Source: Darksidea phi (lineage: Eukaryota; Ascomycota; Dothideomycetes; Pleosporales; Lentitheciaceae). Taken from it: DNA of 40,232 bases. Within the stretch, counting starts at the first letter, position 1; each line of letters starts with the position of its first letter. Location of the stretch: NCBI GenBank assembly GCA_030770425.1, contig JASJFT010000313.1, forward strand, positions 1-40,232, written 5' to 3'. The notes beneath the pieces are model-generated. The model did no database searches, was not told the origin of the DNA, and saw nothing but the letters and a program-made list of their open reading frames with translations. This document shows positions 1 to 11,690 of this stretch, in pieces. The position numbers and the translations under genes were made by a program.

Positions 1-73
<73 letters not shown>
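1..73. other. Poly-C run at the window edge
   Basis: The first 73 bases are all C, and the SPF1 gene runs straight into them inside an intron. The run has no TTAGGG or CCCTAA telomere units. It most likely marks a contig end or a long-read artefact rather than biology, and everything upstream of position 74 should be treated as missing. Confidence 0.9.
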
Positions 74-75
<2 letters not shown>

Positions 76-82
76 AACATAC

Positions 83-3000
83 CTTCGCTCTCGAGATCGA
101 TAAAAAGCACACACTCATCATCATCCCACTGATAGTAACCTGCCCATCTCCAAACTTGATTCCATCCAAATACAGCACACTCAGACTATACGCCTGGATC
201 AAGCAGTTGAGCGCCAGAATCTTGTACATCTGGATGGTAGCAACGAGCGTGCATCGACCCTGTCTGATAATATTCGGAATAGCAACAACGTTCGCTAGCT
301 TAGATGTGAAAGGAGCTGCGACAGACGCGTCGCCGAGCTTGATGGTAGGGGGTTCATTGTCCAGTTCGGAGAGTTCGGATTCCATCATCTTCTGCGTGAG
401 CGAGTCGGCGAAGCCCGCGGCAGCTTGTCGGGCGTCCTTTGGAGGCTGGTGCTTCTCGACGGCACCGTTGTTATTTGTGCCATTGGGTACTGGGGGAACG
501 AGACCTTTGCTCTTGGCCTGCATCTCCAATGCCTTCTCGTAGTGCGGATTGCCAGGGCCCGGGGGGTATAAATGCGCAATCATAACGGGTACAGGAGGTG
601 CTGGCTGGTTGAATCTCTGCATCAGCTGAACCTGTTTCTCGTACACATTCTTCATCTGGGTGTTTCGGAAGTGTTCGGAGATCCTGTTGAGGTCATCACG
701 GGTGCCATTGAGGAGAGCCACACCGATGTGCGCTTGCTTGAGAGCGCCGACGTCGTTTGTTCCATCACCGCACATGAGCGTGGTGTATCCAAGTTCTTTG
801 AGGCCAAGAAGGATATCCTCCTTTTGTTTAGGCGATACACGAGCGTAAACCCAGGTGTAGCGAAGGAGTTGCCTCCAACCTTGGTGGTCCTTGAACTTCG
901 CCAGCGCATATCCGGTGACGCAAATGTCCTTTGTCTTCAAAATATCGGAATCAAGCGCTTTGGTGGGATCAACAGGTATATTAACCTTGTCATCAACACT
1001 GCGCCATACGAGCTTTTCGCCAGACTCGTCGTGCTCGGGTGCATCAAGTATCAAACATTCCCGATCAACAATCTCGACTTGGCGGGCGACATGGACAGCA
1101 GTGAGCGGGTTGTCACCAGTGATCATGACCACGCGATGACTGGACTCATTCAACATGCGAACAGCCTGCACCGCATCGTCCTTGAGCGGGCACTGAAGAA
1201 CGAGAAAACCGGCAAAACAAAGATCACATTCCACCTGCTCGCGCTTCAAGTCATTGATGCGGTTCATGCCCAGCTCTGAGTCCTGGGCGAGATACTTGTA
1301 TGCGAGCGCAAGCACACGGCCACCATTCCTGGTGTAGTGTTTGAAAGTCTCCTCGTAGTGTGGCGGAGTGTTGACCAACATCTTTCGGATCGTCTCCGGG
1401 GCTCCCTTGACAGCAACGAAAGTGCTCTTCACCTTGCGCTTAGACCTTTTGTCATTGACTATGACAGTGGCAACGGAGCTCTGACGCTTAAGGGCGGACG
1501 AGAACTGGAATCGACGTTTAATTTGCACGAGTTCGGCGTGCGACTTGGCGGAGCTAGTCTTGGGGGAGAGTGTGTCATGAGCGCCAAGTGTCCATCCAAG
1601 GGAAGTAAGGGTAGCTTTCTCCATGGGCTCACCAACAATATCGCCTTCGTCCAACTTGACAAGCGCATGCGCAGTAGCAAGAACCAGCGTGGTTTCGGTT
1701 CCGACCTGGTCGACAGCACTAAGTTCGACATGAGCCCCGTCAGCACCCTTTTTAGCGCCAGACTGCCCAAGCGTGAGTCCAGCAATACCATCAACCACAA
1801 GATCCTCGCCAGTCAAAGTACCCGTCTTGTCAAAGCAGGCAACATCGACTCGTCCAGCATACGGGATACGGAAAGGCTCAGTACAGAATATTGCGTACTT
1901 GCTTAGAGCAGCCAAGCTGGTGTTGACAGCTAGAGAGAGTTCCATAGGCAGTTCCGGCGGTACAACGCTCGTGATAATCAAGACGCAGTCCAACATGAGC
2001 TTCGACCGCTTGCGATCCTGCTTGACACCCTCCTTCCAGACGTACCACGAAGCGGCAATGGCGAAGATGCAGAGGAAGAGAATGAAGAGTAGCGCTTCGA
2101 CATTGTTTGCGGAGACGCGCTCGGTGGAGTAGATCATAGTCCTGACCAAACTGCCCTGGCTAGTCTCGAATCCAGTCTTCATCACAACGGCGACAGCGCC
2201 CTTATCCGGTGGTGGCGGAACTCCAGATGAGAGCTTCGAAACCGTGCCGATGTCGTCCTCGGCGTTATTGCCGTGGGATACCTGGAGGACCTTGGTGCCA
2301 CCGTAAAGGAAGGCGTTCTTGTCCAGGCCCTCCGGCTCGATGGTCGCATCGCCCGGTCGCAGTTGTACAGATTCCTTGAGCACCGGTGTACTCTCTCCAG
2401 AAAGCATAGCCTCGTTAACAATGGCGGAGCCCTCAAGCAGCAGCATATCGCAAGCGACGCCCGAATCCTCCTTCGTCCTGCCCACGCTGACTACGTCGCC
2501 GGGCAACAATTTGTCGCTCTGGATCTCCTGCCACTTCTTCTGCCTATACACCAGCAAATCGTACGGCTTGATGCTCATGCCGCGGAACTCGTTCAGCGTC
2601 CGCTGCCGCTGCCAAACAACAGTGCTCTCGAACGCGACCAGCATGAACAGCGTGAACAGCGAATAGTACCAGTAGTCATCCAGCATCCACAACCCCACGC
2701 AGAAGACCTGAAAGACGAAGAAGGGCGCAACGGCATGCTCCTTGAACAGCTCAGTGAAGGTCGGCACCGGGATATCGAAGCTGTTGTCGCCATAATGCTG
2801 ATGCAGACGCTCGATTTCGGCCGGGGTCGTCAGACCCTTCGTCTGTTGGAAGGTCTGGAGCTGGGGCTTCGGGTCGGCATCGAGGGCGTAGGAGAGCGGG
2901 GCAAACGAGCCCTCTGCGGCGTTGTAGAGGAAGCGCCGCTTCTGGAACAAAAACGATAGGTTTGCCTTGCCGCCGACCGTGTCGCGCTTCAGTGAACAGA

Positions 3001-3331
3001 TCTCAGCGGTGCCGGCGTTGGCGACGGGGATGACCTTGATGAGGCTCGCCGTGCGCACGTCGCGCGCAGCCGTCGTCGTAAACGCGCTTTTAAAATTAAC
3101 ATTCCAGTGGGTGGTGAGCCATATCAGACTCTGGATAGTGAGGATGCTGCCGACCCAGACGAAGGTCCATTCCTCGGACTGGATGTGCTTCTCGTAGCGC
3201 TCGGGGGAGAGATAGAAGGCAAGGAAGATGGGCCAGATGATCAAAAACGGCCAGATGTACGTGTGCAATTGCAGGGGCAACGGGTTGTGCAAGCTTGCCT
3301 GCTTGATTTGGGGGTTGTCGACGAGCGGCAT
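83..3331 (-). CDS. SPF1: P5A-type cation/peptide-transporting ATPase (Spf1 family), 3' end missing
   Basis: This is an endoplasmic-reticulum P5A ATPase, a family linked to removal of mistargeted transmembrane helices and to ER ion balance. The start is ATG at 3331, and one exon gives 1083 residues. Visible landmarks are paired hydrophobic segments near residues 21-76, SGES at 311-314, the P5A-diagnostic PPELPMEL at 458-465, the phosphorylation motif DKTGTLT at 501-507, TGDNPLT at 738-744 and GDGTND at 855-860. After codon 1083 the sequence reads AAG|GTATGT, a canonical fungal 5' splice site, so the apparent stop at 74-76 is intronic. The last exon(s), with the remaining C-terminal membrane helices, lie beyond the poly-C run. 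Family members are usually about 1200-1300 residues. The next gene on the same strand ends only 136 bp upstream. Confidence 0.96.
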
Positions 3332-3467
3332 GGTTGCGGTATGTCGAGGCAGACCAGGGCGGCGTCAGAAGAATAAATGTAGCACGTAGCCACCTGCCGC
3401 TGGTCGCCGCTGTCGGCCAAGCGTTTCTCCGATTGGCCATGCGCACGGACGGGACTCTTTCCATTCA

Positions 3468-5498
3468 CTAGACGTACCACCCGCCCACCTTCCACCTCTC
3501 CTTTTCAAAATCGACAGGCACAGCAAGCCGCTTGTCCCCTTTCCCCTGCCGCAGCTCCCTTGCATGATGAGCTTGAGAGCCATTCACTATTTCACAGCGC
3601 TCGGCCCAGACGCCCTTTAGCACGTCTCCGAAGAAGACGTCCGTCCACGCAACCCGCTTCAGAACACCTTCGAGCTCCGTCTGACTTCCTATACCAAGTT
3701 CTTCCACGACACCTAAGAGCTGGCTAATCCACCAAGTCCTTCCACCAGGTGCCATCGCGACCGATGATGCAATCACCAGCACCCAGAGCAGTGCATCAAG
3801 ATTCTTCGCTCTCCTCCACAACCCAAGCATGGGGACATTGGGTCGATCAATAGCAACACGTAACCTCTCGAGCAATATACTAAAAATCTTCGCCTGAGGT
3901 GTTATCTCCCGCAGTGTCACATATACGAACATCTGCGTCCCCGTGAGCAGCGCTTCGGCCACACTCGCCCCATCCGCCAGCATCTTCCTCTCTTCATATT
4001 TCTCATCCTGCTGGTCTTCCGTTTCAAGATCAAAAACGAGAAAGTCACGCGAGTAATCCCGCACAGAGAGAATGATGTGCTCCGTTTCGTACAACAAAGT
4101 ACTGAAAGTGACTCGACTTACTCTCCATATCCACTGCGATGAGATGGCGAGCGCGAGTCGGTGCAAGCGGTAAAAGATGTTGAAGCAGTCAACAGCGGCA
4201 ACTGGGAGCTGGAGCAAGGACGTTGGCGAAGTGTACGCCGCTTCCTCAAGTAGTGCATCCGGAAGCGGCGGCGTGTCGGTATCGAGGCGAATGAATGGAA
4301 AAGCCGGTACCGTACGAAAGACTGTTGCTGTGTGGAAGTCCACCCTGAGCACAGATAAGCAGCTTGCTTAAATCAAAGGGAGGTCGCGGCCTGGTACCAT
4401 TGGATTCCTCGTATCAACCCGTCATTGTGCCCAAAAGCGAGGAGGCCGCCGCGGGCATTAACCATGCGCTTGAGTGCCGCGATGTGGAGCTGAGCAGCAT
4501 CGTATACACCTAACAAATTCTGCTTCTATATTAATCACCGTAATAGTACCAGCAGTGCCTCTGTAGCTCACCTCAAAGCTTGCAAGCGTTGCTACTGTCC
4601 CAACAAGCTCGTCCGACATCGTTCCGCCCAGATCGCCAATCTTCATGTTGATCTCCCGAATCGCTTCATTTTTGTGCCTCAGCTTCTCCACTCGAAGCTC
4701 ACTCAGCCCGCGAACGAGCATGCCATACAGTGCCCATGTCGCCAGTGTTGCATGCAAGAGTCCTGCGTCGTTTGAAATGAAGGCCCACCAAGTCTTTCGG
4801 GCGTTGATCGTCAACGAGTTGATACGGGAGCCATATTTATCTGCCATTGTTAGCCAATATTAAGACCTTAACGACAGGCAATGAAGGCAAGAAGGCAGCT
4901 CACGAAGCCTGAAGAGTAGGTCCAGCTGTTGTGTACCTGGAACAGGTAGCACGTCGAAGGGGTCGAAGCGATGCGCACTCGGAGAGATATTCAACAGTGT
5001 CCTTCCACAACCTTTCGTCTTGCCCAGCGCTGCCCCATCAACTTCAATCGGGGATACTCTACGACTTTCGGGTTTAGTTTTAAAATCCGGTTGACACTTA
5101 TCCGACAAACCTGGTCGTGTCCTCGTCACCGTCAGTCTTCTCTTTTCCCTATTCCCCTCCTCCACTTTTAGCCGTTTCGGAGCATTTTTGCTCTTGATCT
5201 TCCCCTCCGTCATCTCGCCCAGTCTGAATCTTGTCTTCAACCTACCCTTCGCCTTGACAGTAGCCTCCGAGCTCATCTCCGAACTCCCTCCTTCCTTCTC
5301 GACACCCGAGCATTTCATCTTGAAGAAGTTGCGCATGACTAAGCGGCGAATGAGGTCCCTTTGGGGTCCCTCCGGTTGATGTGGCTTTTCGGTGGTAACA
5401 AAGAATTCGAACCCACGTTGTGCCACGTCTGTTGTCTCGTGAGTTGAATGTGATGATGTTGGCTCCTTTAGGGGGTACGGTGGATCTGGGGAGGCCAT
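3468..5498 (-). CDS. Fungal-specific transcription-factor-like protein ('tachykinin family'), 4 exons
   Basis: I rebuilt four exons: 5498-4904, 4840-4550, 4509-4398 and 4344-3468, with introns of 63, 40 and 53 nt in phases 1, 1 and 2. They close to 624 residues. The first intron has GTGAGC, a CTAAC branch site and CAG. The second (GTACTA...TTAG, 40 nt) is the least certain; GTGAGC at 4571 is an alternative donor. The N-terminal part is basic with an RRLVMRNFF block. The middle has HATLATWALYG, AIREINMKIGD and LHIAALKRMVNARGG, and the C-terminal part has LDALLWVLVIAS. This order matches the Fungal_trans_2-like family often misnamed 'tachykinin family protein'. No Zn2Cys6 cluster is visible, so it may be a regulator without DNA-binding fingers. 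The longer frame to 5615 begins with GTG, so I chose the ATG at 5498. Target genes are unknown. Confidence 0.8.
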
Positions 5499-6435
5499 GA
5501 CGTTGAATGTCGCATCGGCAAACGGGATCGTCGAGGTGCCGTCCACAGGACGAGATGGAAGTAGCTCGGTCCTCTGATATGTCGGATCACTGAAAACGGC
5601 CGGTATCTTTGCCACAAGTTCAGCCTAAATGCCACTCTTCTCCGAGAATAGTTACCCCACGAGACGAGAGAGAACTAATCGGGATCGGGAGGGGTATGCG
5701 AATATATTCCGTTCGTGGCGTCCGATATTATATAACCACGATTGCGATTACCTAGCGGGGCACGATTGGCGAACGTGCGCCATCGCACGGAGGCGAGTGT
5801 CAAATTAGCCAGTCGTGCTTTACCGAGGGCTGCGATATGTAGCAGCCGACTCTCTGGGTCTCGCTTCGGGAAGCTTGGTTGGAAACGCTGCGGGAAATCC
5901 CATATGCCCTGTAGCCCATCGAAAGCCTAAGATTGCTTCTTTCTTAACCCAAGTGCAAGCCCTGTGACAGCCTCCTCGTCGTGCCTTATAGTATAACGGT
6001 TTCCCAAAACCAAAATGGCCATGGTGGGGTTCTTCGTATACCTTATGTCTTGGACGATGCTTGCTTCCTAAGCAGAGCTAGCCGGGTCGGGTTCTTGATA
6101 GATTGAAATGCTGACCAGTTGAGTGCAAACGGAAATAAAGAAGTGATGGTGCCGATGGTGCGATTGAATTGATTCCATGTTGGGCAGAACCAGGGCTAAC
6201 GCTGGATGGAGCGTTTCTAGAGCGCGTATACGACCTTGATGTTGCTACTAATATTAAATCACACCGCTATGTTGAACACGGATTATTTGAGCGGTTCATC
6301 GACCGAGACGGGCGATTGATGAAGCGAAATGCCTACGAGATTCTCACAATCTAGCCTCAAGTCATCCTAAACTATGCACACATCAGCTTCCAAACGCCGG
6401 CACACCGACATCCGCCGTCCCACTCCCAATCCCTT
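5499..6435. other. Intergenic region without a supported gene
   Basis: These 937 bp hold the promoter of the transcription-factor-like gene on the left and the 3' flank of the glutaminyl-tRNA synthetase gene on the right. The short open frames here (for example 5742-5930 and 6169-6354) show no recognisable domain. I saw no tRNA and no repeat. Confidence 0.6.
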
Positions 6436-8451
6436 CTATTTCGCCTTGTCTTCCCTCAAACTCACAATCTGGTTCAAGACAACCTTGTCCTCAGTGGACT
6501 CGACATCCACACAGAAATACGCCGTACGCAACGCCTGGAACCTTACAAGATCGTCAGAGGACCCAGTCGGATTAAGTGTGCGTTCCTTGATCAGCTCCTT
6601 TAGACCCCTCTCAATAACAGCGTTCTCAAATATCACCTCTGAGTTCGGATTGAGGTCATCAGCCCAGCCCCCAGTCTTCCAATCTAGCGCGTTCGGTGAT
6701 TCGGACTTGAAGAGGGAGTTGTACTGGCGGGCGGTGACGGGAATGGCAGTCGCAACATCCACCCACTGAATATACGTCTTTGGCTTCTCACCTGTCGCTT
6801 TGACAGCCTTGACCTCGGTGATTTTGCCGTTCTCGTCCATTGAAAAGGACGTAGCGCGGATGGAGAAGGGGACATTGTATAGACCAACGGCTTTGTTTGG
6901 CGCGAGGCGAAAGTACTCGGGGCTGTCTTCTTCTCGGAAGTCGCTGCGGTCAATGTACACCTCCTTACCAAGTTTGACGTTACGCTCTCCGGGGATAGTG
7001 CCCTTCGGGTCATAAGGTACGATGATCTCCTGCTCGTCTTCGACTGTGGCATCTTCGATAACCACCTTGATTGGGTCCAGTACAAGCATCTGGCGGGGAA
7101 CGGTGCGCTCGAGGTGTTTCCGGATGGATGACTCAAGTCGGTACGGTTGAATCTCACTAAGTGCGTCTGTCACTCCCAGCTCCTCAACAAAGTTGAGCAG
7201 CGCTTTGGCGGGGATGCCGCGGCGGCGAAGAGCGACCAGTGTGTATAGGCGAGGGTCGTCCCAGCCCCGTACTGACGGAGGTATTTTCCTCGTTTCTGTT
7301 GTGCCGTCCGCGTTCTTCTTCTCGATAGTTGTCCCCATTACGAGCATGAGAATGCGACGCTTCGAGAGGATAGTGCCGCCGACATTCAGACGGCCATATC
7401 TATACGAGTCAGCGCCAGGTCATGTCACGCTCGGCCAGAACGCACTTACTCCCTCTGCATAGGCCCCTTCTCCTCCGACTTGGGCACCTTCATGCCTAGC
7501 TGCTCAAGCAGCCAGTCGTATGATATCCTCGATTGCTGGAACTCGGTCGTGCACAGCGAATGCGTGATACCTTCCAAAGCATCGCAGATGCAGTGTGTGA
7601 AGTCGTAAGTCGGGTAGATTCTCCACTTCTCTCCTGTGCGATGGTGATGGTTCTTCTCTATCACGCGGTATGCGGGCAGATCCCACATCTGCGGGTTGCC
7701 TTCATTGGGATCCGTCAAGCTCTGCTTCATCCGCAGATATGCCTCGCCAGCCTTGTATTTGCCATCGCGCATGGCTCGGAACTCCGCGAGTGATTCGGCG
7801 ATCGGCCGCGTGCGGTGGTCGCAGGCGTAGCGAGGGCCGCGGTTGTCAGGGCCGCCGCGCTGGTTGTTGACTTCCTCCCCTGTACGTTGTGTCAGCCGTT
7901 GCCACGGGATGCCCGTCGCTCTACATACTCGAGCAATGACACACGTAGGCGCCATCCTTGTTGATCAGCTCCTCGGCGAGCTCGTACAGCTTGTCGAAGT
8001 TGTCGCTGCTGTACGTGATCTTGTACGGCTCAAAGCCTAACCACCTGATGATGTCCAATATGCTTGTGAAGTATATCTCCTCCTCTTTCTCCGGATTTGT
8101 ATCATCGTACCTGAGGAAGCAAACGCCCTTATGATATTTTGCGAAACCAAAGTTGACAGCAATGGCTTTGCAGTGGCCGATGTGGAGATAGCCATTGGGC
8201 TCCGGGGGGAACCGCGATCGCACATCTTTGACAGGCTTCTGGTCGTAGACGCGCTTCAGCCAGCCCTCGCCGAAGATGCTCACAGGCTCCGCTTTGGTTG
8301 GCTTCGTGTTCTCTTTCGGTCGAATCGCATGTTCAGCTTTCTTAGCTTTTGCGGCTGCCTTCTTCGCTGCCTTTTCTAGAGCACGCTTAGAAGGACCCTT
8401 CTCCTCCTCGGGGGGGACAGAGGACGTTGCTGGAGCGGTAGGTTCGGCCAT
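6436..8451 (-). CDS. GLN4: Glutaminyl-tRNA synthetase, cytosolic type, 3 exons
   Basis: This class I synthetase charges tRNA-Gln in the cytosol. Exons are 8451-7929, 7879-7450 and 7399-6436, with introns of 49 nt (GTATGT, CTGAC branch, CAG) and 50 nt (GTAAGT...TAG). Together they encode 638 residues. [12 protein letters not shown], with HIGH at residues 90-93, and LSKRRI, the KMSKS equivalent just after the second intron, frame the Rossmann catalytic core. The C-terminal exon carries the beta-barrel anticodon-binding domains. The N-terminus is only an Ala/Lys-rich tail of about 60 residues, so the roughly 190-residue appended domain of yeast Gln4 is absent or lies in an unseen upstream exon. 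The frame can be extended to 8472 only through a TTG, so I place the start at the ATG at 8451 (MAEPTAP). Confidence 0.95.
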
Positions 8452-8742
8452 TGTCTGCGTGTTGATCCGCAATTCTCCACTGGACTCTCTCTATGTGACT
8501 CGGGATCGAGAAGCTCGAATAAAACCAACCTGATGAGCTTACAGAGCTGCAGAGAGTCACTCAGGCATTAGTTTGTGCTGGAGTCACACAGCTCGCGGGT
8601 GTGGTGTCTGGAGTTTTGGAGGGGCGATTGAGTCATGTGCGCCACATGCACCGCCACAATTTGGCGGGACAGGGACCCAACCCGTTTACGCGTCACAACA
8701 GTTTCACATGGATGAGTCCTTCGATGACTTGATTCATGCACT

Positions 8743-9972
8743 TTACACGTTCACGCACAACTGACTAAACTCCTCTTCCAGCTCGTCAGGCACATAATCC
8801 AAGTCTTTGACGTCATCTCCATCATTCTCATTGTCACTCTCCATCGCCTCGCGCCAAAGTTCGTCCATCTCAGCGTCCAGCCCTCCAACGTCACTCTGCA
8901 ACCTCTCCATCTGAATCCTAGTGTTCTCTTTTAGTCGGGTATTATCCGATACCCATTTCTCATGCTGTGCCCATTTTGCCTGGCTCAATCTTCGCGCACT
9001 CGCCACGCTTCGACCAGCTGGGTATGCGTTGAGACCGCCTCCGTCCTCGACCCAGACTTGTAGCAGACCTGAGCAGAAAATCTCCGCTATAGCGGCTTGC
9101 CGTGGTCGGAAGATGAGGTAGATGATGAACTGGTGCATGCGAAAGAGCTGGGAGAATCGGCCCGATACATACAAATGCGAGCAGATGTCTTCCGTCAGGT
9201 TCATCACATAGTTCGATGACTGCCGACTTCGATGCTGCCCAAGTCGTATATGCGAATTGATCGAATACCCGCACTCCCCTGGTGGAAATACCAAAGGGCG
9301 GTCACGCTCCGAAAGGGGCACTTCGGTACACCGCTTCAAGATTCCGGCACAAAGGCGCAGCAGCGTGCCATTATGCTGAGGGGAGCGGCGCGAAGTCCAG
9401 AGATACTTTCGGTACCCGGATGTCGAGGCTGATCTCGTAACTGCGGGCGGCGTCATGTTGTCGATTTGCCATGCTAGCTCGTGATCTTGCTCTTGCACTG
9501 CAGGGCAAAGGTAATCGAGGACCATTCTGCGAATAACTAAGTACTGCTTAGCAGTCGGTGCTACGCCGTTCTCGTCCGTGAGCAGGTGGATGTAGATAGA
9601 GGGCTGAATGCGTGCTCTCTCTCGAATCACTGCGTACTCTCGCTGAAGATCTTCGTCTACAAGAATGCGATGGGCGAGCGTACCATCTACCGCAGCGGCG
9701 AAGATTAGGGGAGCTGATGCGAGGATGAGCATGCATTCGCGCATAACGGAGGGGAGGGATGTGGTGGGGGCGATGGCACTGTTGGTGTATTTGGGAAGCT
9801 CCTGCTCTAGGACCTCAGCAATCACCGGTTGGTAGTGTTGCGCTCGAAGGAGGGTTGCCCATCGTTGACGGCGTGAAAATAGTGTGGGTACGTGGGAAGA
9901 GCGGTGGGCATTTTCATCGGACTCCTCAATATGGCTGGTCTGGCTGTAGTGGTTTGTTCTTGTCGATACCAT
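8743..9972 (-). CDS. Hypothetical protein, 409 aa, single exon
   Basis: I do not recognise the family. The frame is open from ATG at 9972 to the stop at 8743 with no need for introns. The protein has no signal peptide. It has a hydrophobic stretch near residue 85-95 (LILASAPLIFAAAVDG), a middle part with FPPGECGYSINSHIRLGQH, and a predicted helix FRMHQFIIYLIFRPRQAAIAEIF. The end is acidic, rich in Asp and Glu, and probably disordered or coiled. It lies 291 bp downstream of the synthetase start on the same strand and is divergent from the RGG gene. The codon and base composition match the neighbours, so I take it as a real, probably lineage-restricted gene. Confidence 0.72.
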   Translation of the reverse strand: MVSTRTNHYSQTSHIEESDENAHRSSHVPTLFSRRQRWATLLRAQHYQPVIAEVLEQELPKYTNSAIAPTTSLPSVMRECMLILASAPLIFAAAVDGTLAHRILVDEDLQREYAVIRERARIQPSIYIHLLTDENGVAPTAKQYLVIRRMVLDYLCPAVQEQDHELAWQIDNMTPPAVTRSASTSGYRKYLWTSRRSPQHNGTLLRLCAGILKRCTEVPLSERDRPLVFPPGECGYSINSHIRLGQHRSRQSSNYVMNLTEDICSHLYVSGRFSQLFRMHQFIIYLIFRPRQAAIAEIFCSGLLQVWVEDGGGLNAYPAGRSVASARRLSQAKWAQHEKWVSDNTRLKENTRIQMERLQSDVGGLDAEMDELWREAMESDNENDGDDVKDLDYVPDELEEEFSQLCVNV

Positions 9973-10767
9973 GATGCTCGGGCAATCTTCCTCTTCTAGT
10001 GGCTTTGCTAACTTTCAACAGTAGATGTATATTGTAGAGCGCAGATCATGAGGAAGAGATGCCCGAGCATGGTGCCATCATCCGCAGCATTCATCACATC
10101 GTTATGCATTGTCCCACAAGGATCACCAAGTGCATTAGTAGCCTCCCTTGACATCTACTCACTGTGAAGTCTTACTCGGTAAGCACTGCACAAATGGCAT
10201 AGAAAATTCTTTAAAGATTCCGCACGATGGCGCATATAGTTGGTTCTTGTAACTATAATATGAGTTTGATCCCTTCAACGGAGAGATTGCGGGACGTTTG
10301 ACCAAGTTGTGAGGATGCGTGGGTGGAACATGATCGCGCGTGATTCAATCAATGAATTGCTGTCCCTGTCGACAGAAAGGGGGCGTATCACAACTCCTCC
10401 GGGTATCAATGGGTGCCTGTTTGAACATGCACGTACACTCGAGCACTTGAGTGGTCGCAGAGCGTGTCATGTGATTATGCCAGACCTCTCCCTCTCCCCT
10501 TCCTTTTACTTGCCACAGACGACTTCGCCACCTTGGTTGCGCCTTCACCACTTACCCACCACGCGCTATAATAGCTTCACCGGCAAGCTCAGTCTTAACA
10601 TTTGAAGGTTTTTCTTAGTTTCCACTTCTCATCTTAGGCTTCTCGCAAACGTCGGCTCTCCGTCACCAACGGATCACGCGCTTGCAAGTTGAGCGCCCCG
10701 TTCCCGTCCACCCTACCTCTTCAGGCTTGTGACGGAAAAGCAGCTTATAGCTGGACTGGTGTCAAAG
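9973..10767. promoter_or_regulatory. Divergent intergenic region, hypothetical gene / RGG gene
   Basis: This 795-bp spacer separates two head-to-head genes. A pyrimidine-rich tract (CT-rich, about 10,483-10,512) lies about 260 bp before the RGG start, a common feature of highly expressed fungal promoters. I saw no other structured element. The role is inferred from position. Confidence 0.45.
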
Positions 10768-11307
10768 ATGGCCGATAACACCTATACCAACGAGTACCAT
10801 AGCAATGGCGAGAACACCGATGCATTCTACGCCACCACGACGGAGCTCGCCGATCTGGGCCGCGACCGTTTCGACCACGACACTGCCGCTGTCGGTGACC
10901 GCGACGATGCACTCTTCGTCGGTGGTCCAGTCAACATCCGTCAAGGACGTGCAGCCGCTGGCATGGACGCTCAAGTCTTTGCTTGGAACACCTTCCAATA
11001 TGAGACCGAGGACCGAAACGAGCGCGAGGAGCTCAAGGGCGATTTGCACGGTGGCCAGCTTCATCGCCAGAACCGGGCTGCGCGGGGTGAGTTGCCACCA
11101 CCGCCCATGGAGCGCGGTGCCGGTCGCGGTCGCGGGGGAGGAAGAGGTGGCCGCGGTGGCCGTGCCGCTCATGAACGGCAGCTTGATAATACGGCCTCGG
11201 ATGCGTTGAAGGCGGGCATGAAACCGGATCATGAGGCGCCGCCGCTAGCTAAAGGTTTTCCTGAGGAACTGAGCCTCGACATGTTCTGGAATAAGCCGAT
11301 CGTCTGA
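10768..11307 (+). CDS. Small RGG-box protein, 179 aa
   Basis: A single-exon acidic protein with one arginine-glycine run at residues about 116-132 (RGAGRGRGGGRGGRGGR), preceded by PPPPMERG. RGG boxes bind RNA and are common targets of arginine methylation, so an RNA-linked role is plausible but not shown. The rest is rich in Asp, Asn and Gly and looks largely disordered, apart from a conserved-looking end (EELSLDMFWNKPIV). The in-frame extension to 10,729 begins with GTG. The ATG at 10,768 (MADNTYTNEY) is preceded by AAAG and is a better start. The gene converges with METTL16, 383 bp away. I do not recognise a named orthologue. Confidence 0.8.
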   Translation: MADNTYTNEYHSNGENTDAFYATTTELADLGRDRFDHDTAAVGDRDDALFVGGPVNIRQGRAAAGMDAQVFAWNTFQYETEDRNEREELKGDLHGGQLHRQNRAARGELPPPPMERGAGRGRGGGRGGRGGRAAHERQLDNTASDALKAGMKPDHEAPPLAKGFPEELSLDMFWNKPIV

Positions 11308-11690
11308 GACTACCGAACTTGGAGGATGATCACTTCGATGAGGACATCTGAGATCAAAACATACCATCAGTTGTCGGGCGTCGGAGCGTTGTGATGGAGG
11401 GGATATTCGCTATACTTGCTATCGGTGGGATAATAATAGGGCAGCTTCTCAACAGATACGTACATCGTTACCACTGTGTATCTGGTTCACACTGATCAAC
11501 AACAAGCCGTAAGAACGCCATCTTCTTCACCACGAGGAATGCGTAGCTTGGTATATCTTACAGATTATGACACGGTGGACTGCGTAAATACCATGTGCGC
11601 CTTCCCTTTAGCCACTCTCCCTTGTATTTGAAGCATTCAAAAAGTGCGTTCCTCTTCTCAACTTCCATCCGCATCGCCACTCCCTCTAGT
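11308..11690. other. Convergent 3' intergenic region
   Basis: These 383 bp lie between the stops of the RGG gene and the METTL16-like gene. They would hold both 3' untranslated regions. I saw no gene and no repeat. Confidence 0.6.

Noticed and set aside
1..73. Telomere
   Set aside because: A pure C run has no TTAGGG or CCCTAA units.
572..1279. Plus-strand open frame of 235 aa
   Set aside because: It lies wholly opposite SPF1, whose P-type ATPase motifs are certain. It has no domain of its own.
2273..2959. Plus-strand open frame of 228 aa
   Set aside because: An antisense shadow of SPF1, with Gln/Arg/Leu-rich composition typical of such shadows.
4105..4135. GTAAGT...TTTCAG inside the last exon of the transcription-factor-like gene
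   Set aside because: It would make an intron of about 20 nt, too short for splicing, and the frame is open across it.
5499..5615. N-terminal extension of the transcription-factor-like protein
   Set aside because: The first codon there is GTG. The first in-frame ATG is at 5498.
8452..8472. Extension of the glutaminyl-tRNA synthetase start
   Set aside because: The codon at 8472 is TTG. The ATG at 8451 is the first normal start.
10762..11232. Minus-strand open frame of 156 aa
   Set aside because: It is antisense to the RGG gene, and its open state follows from the Gly/Arg codon run on the other strand.
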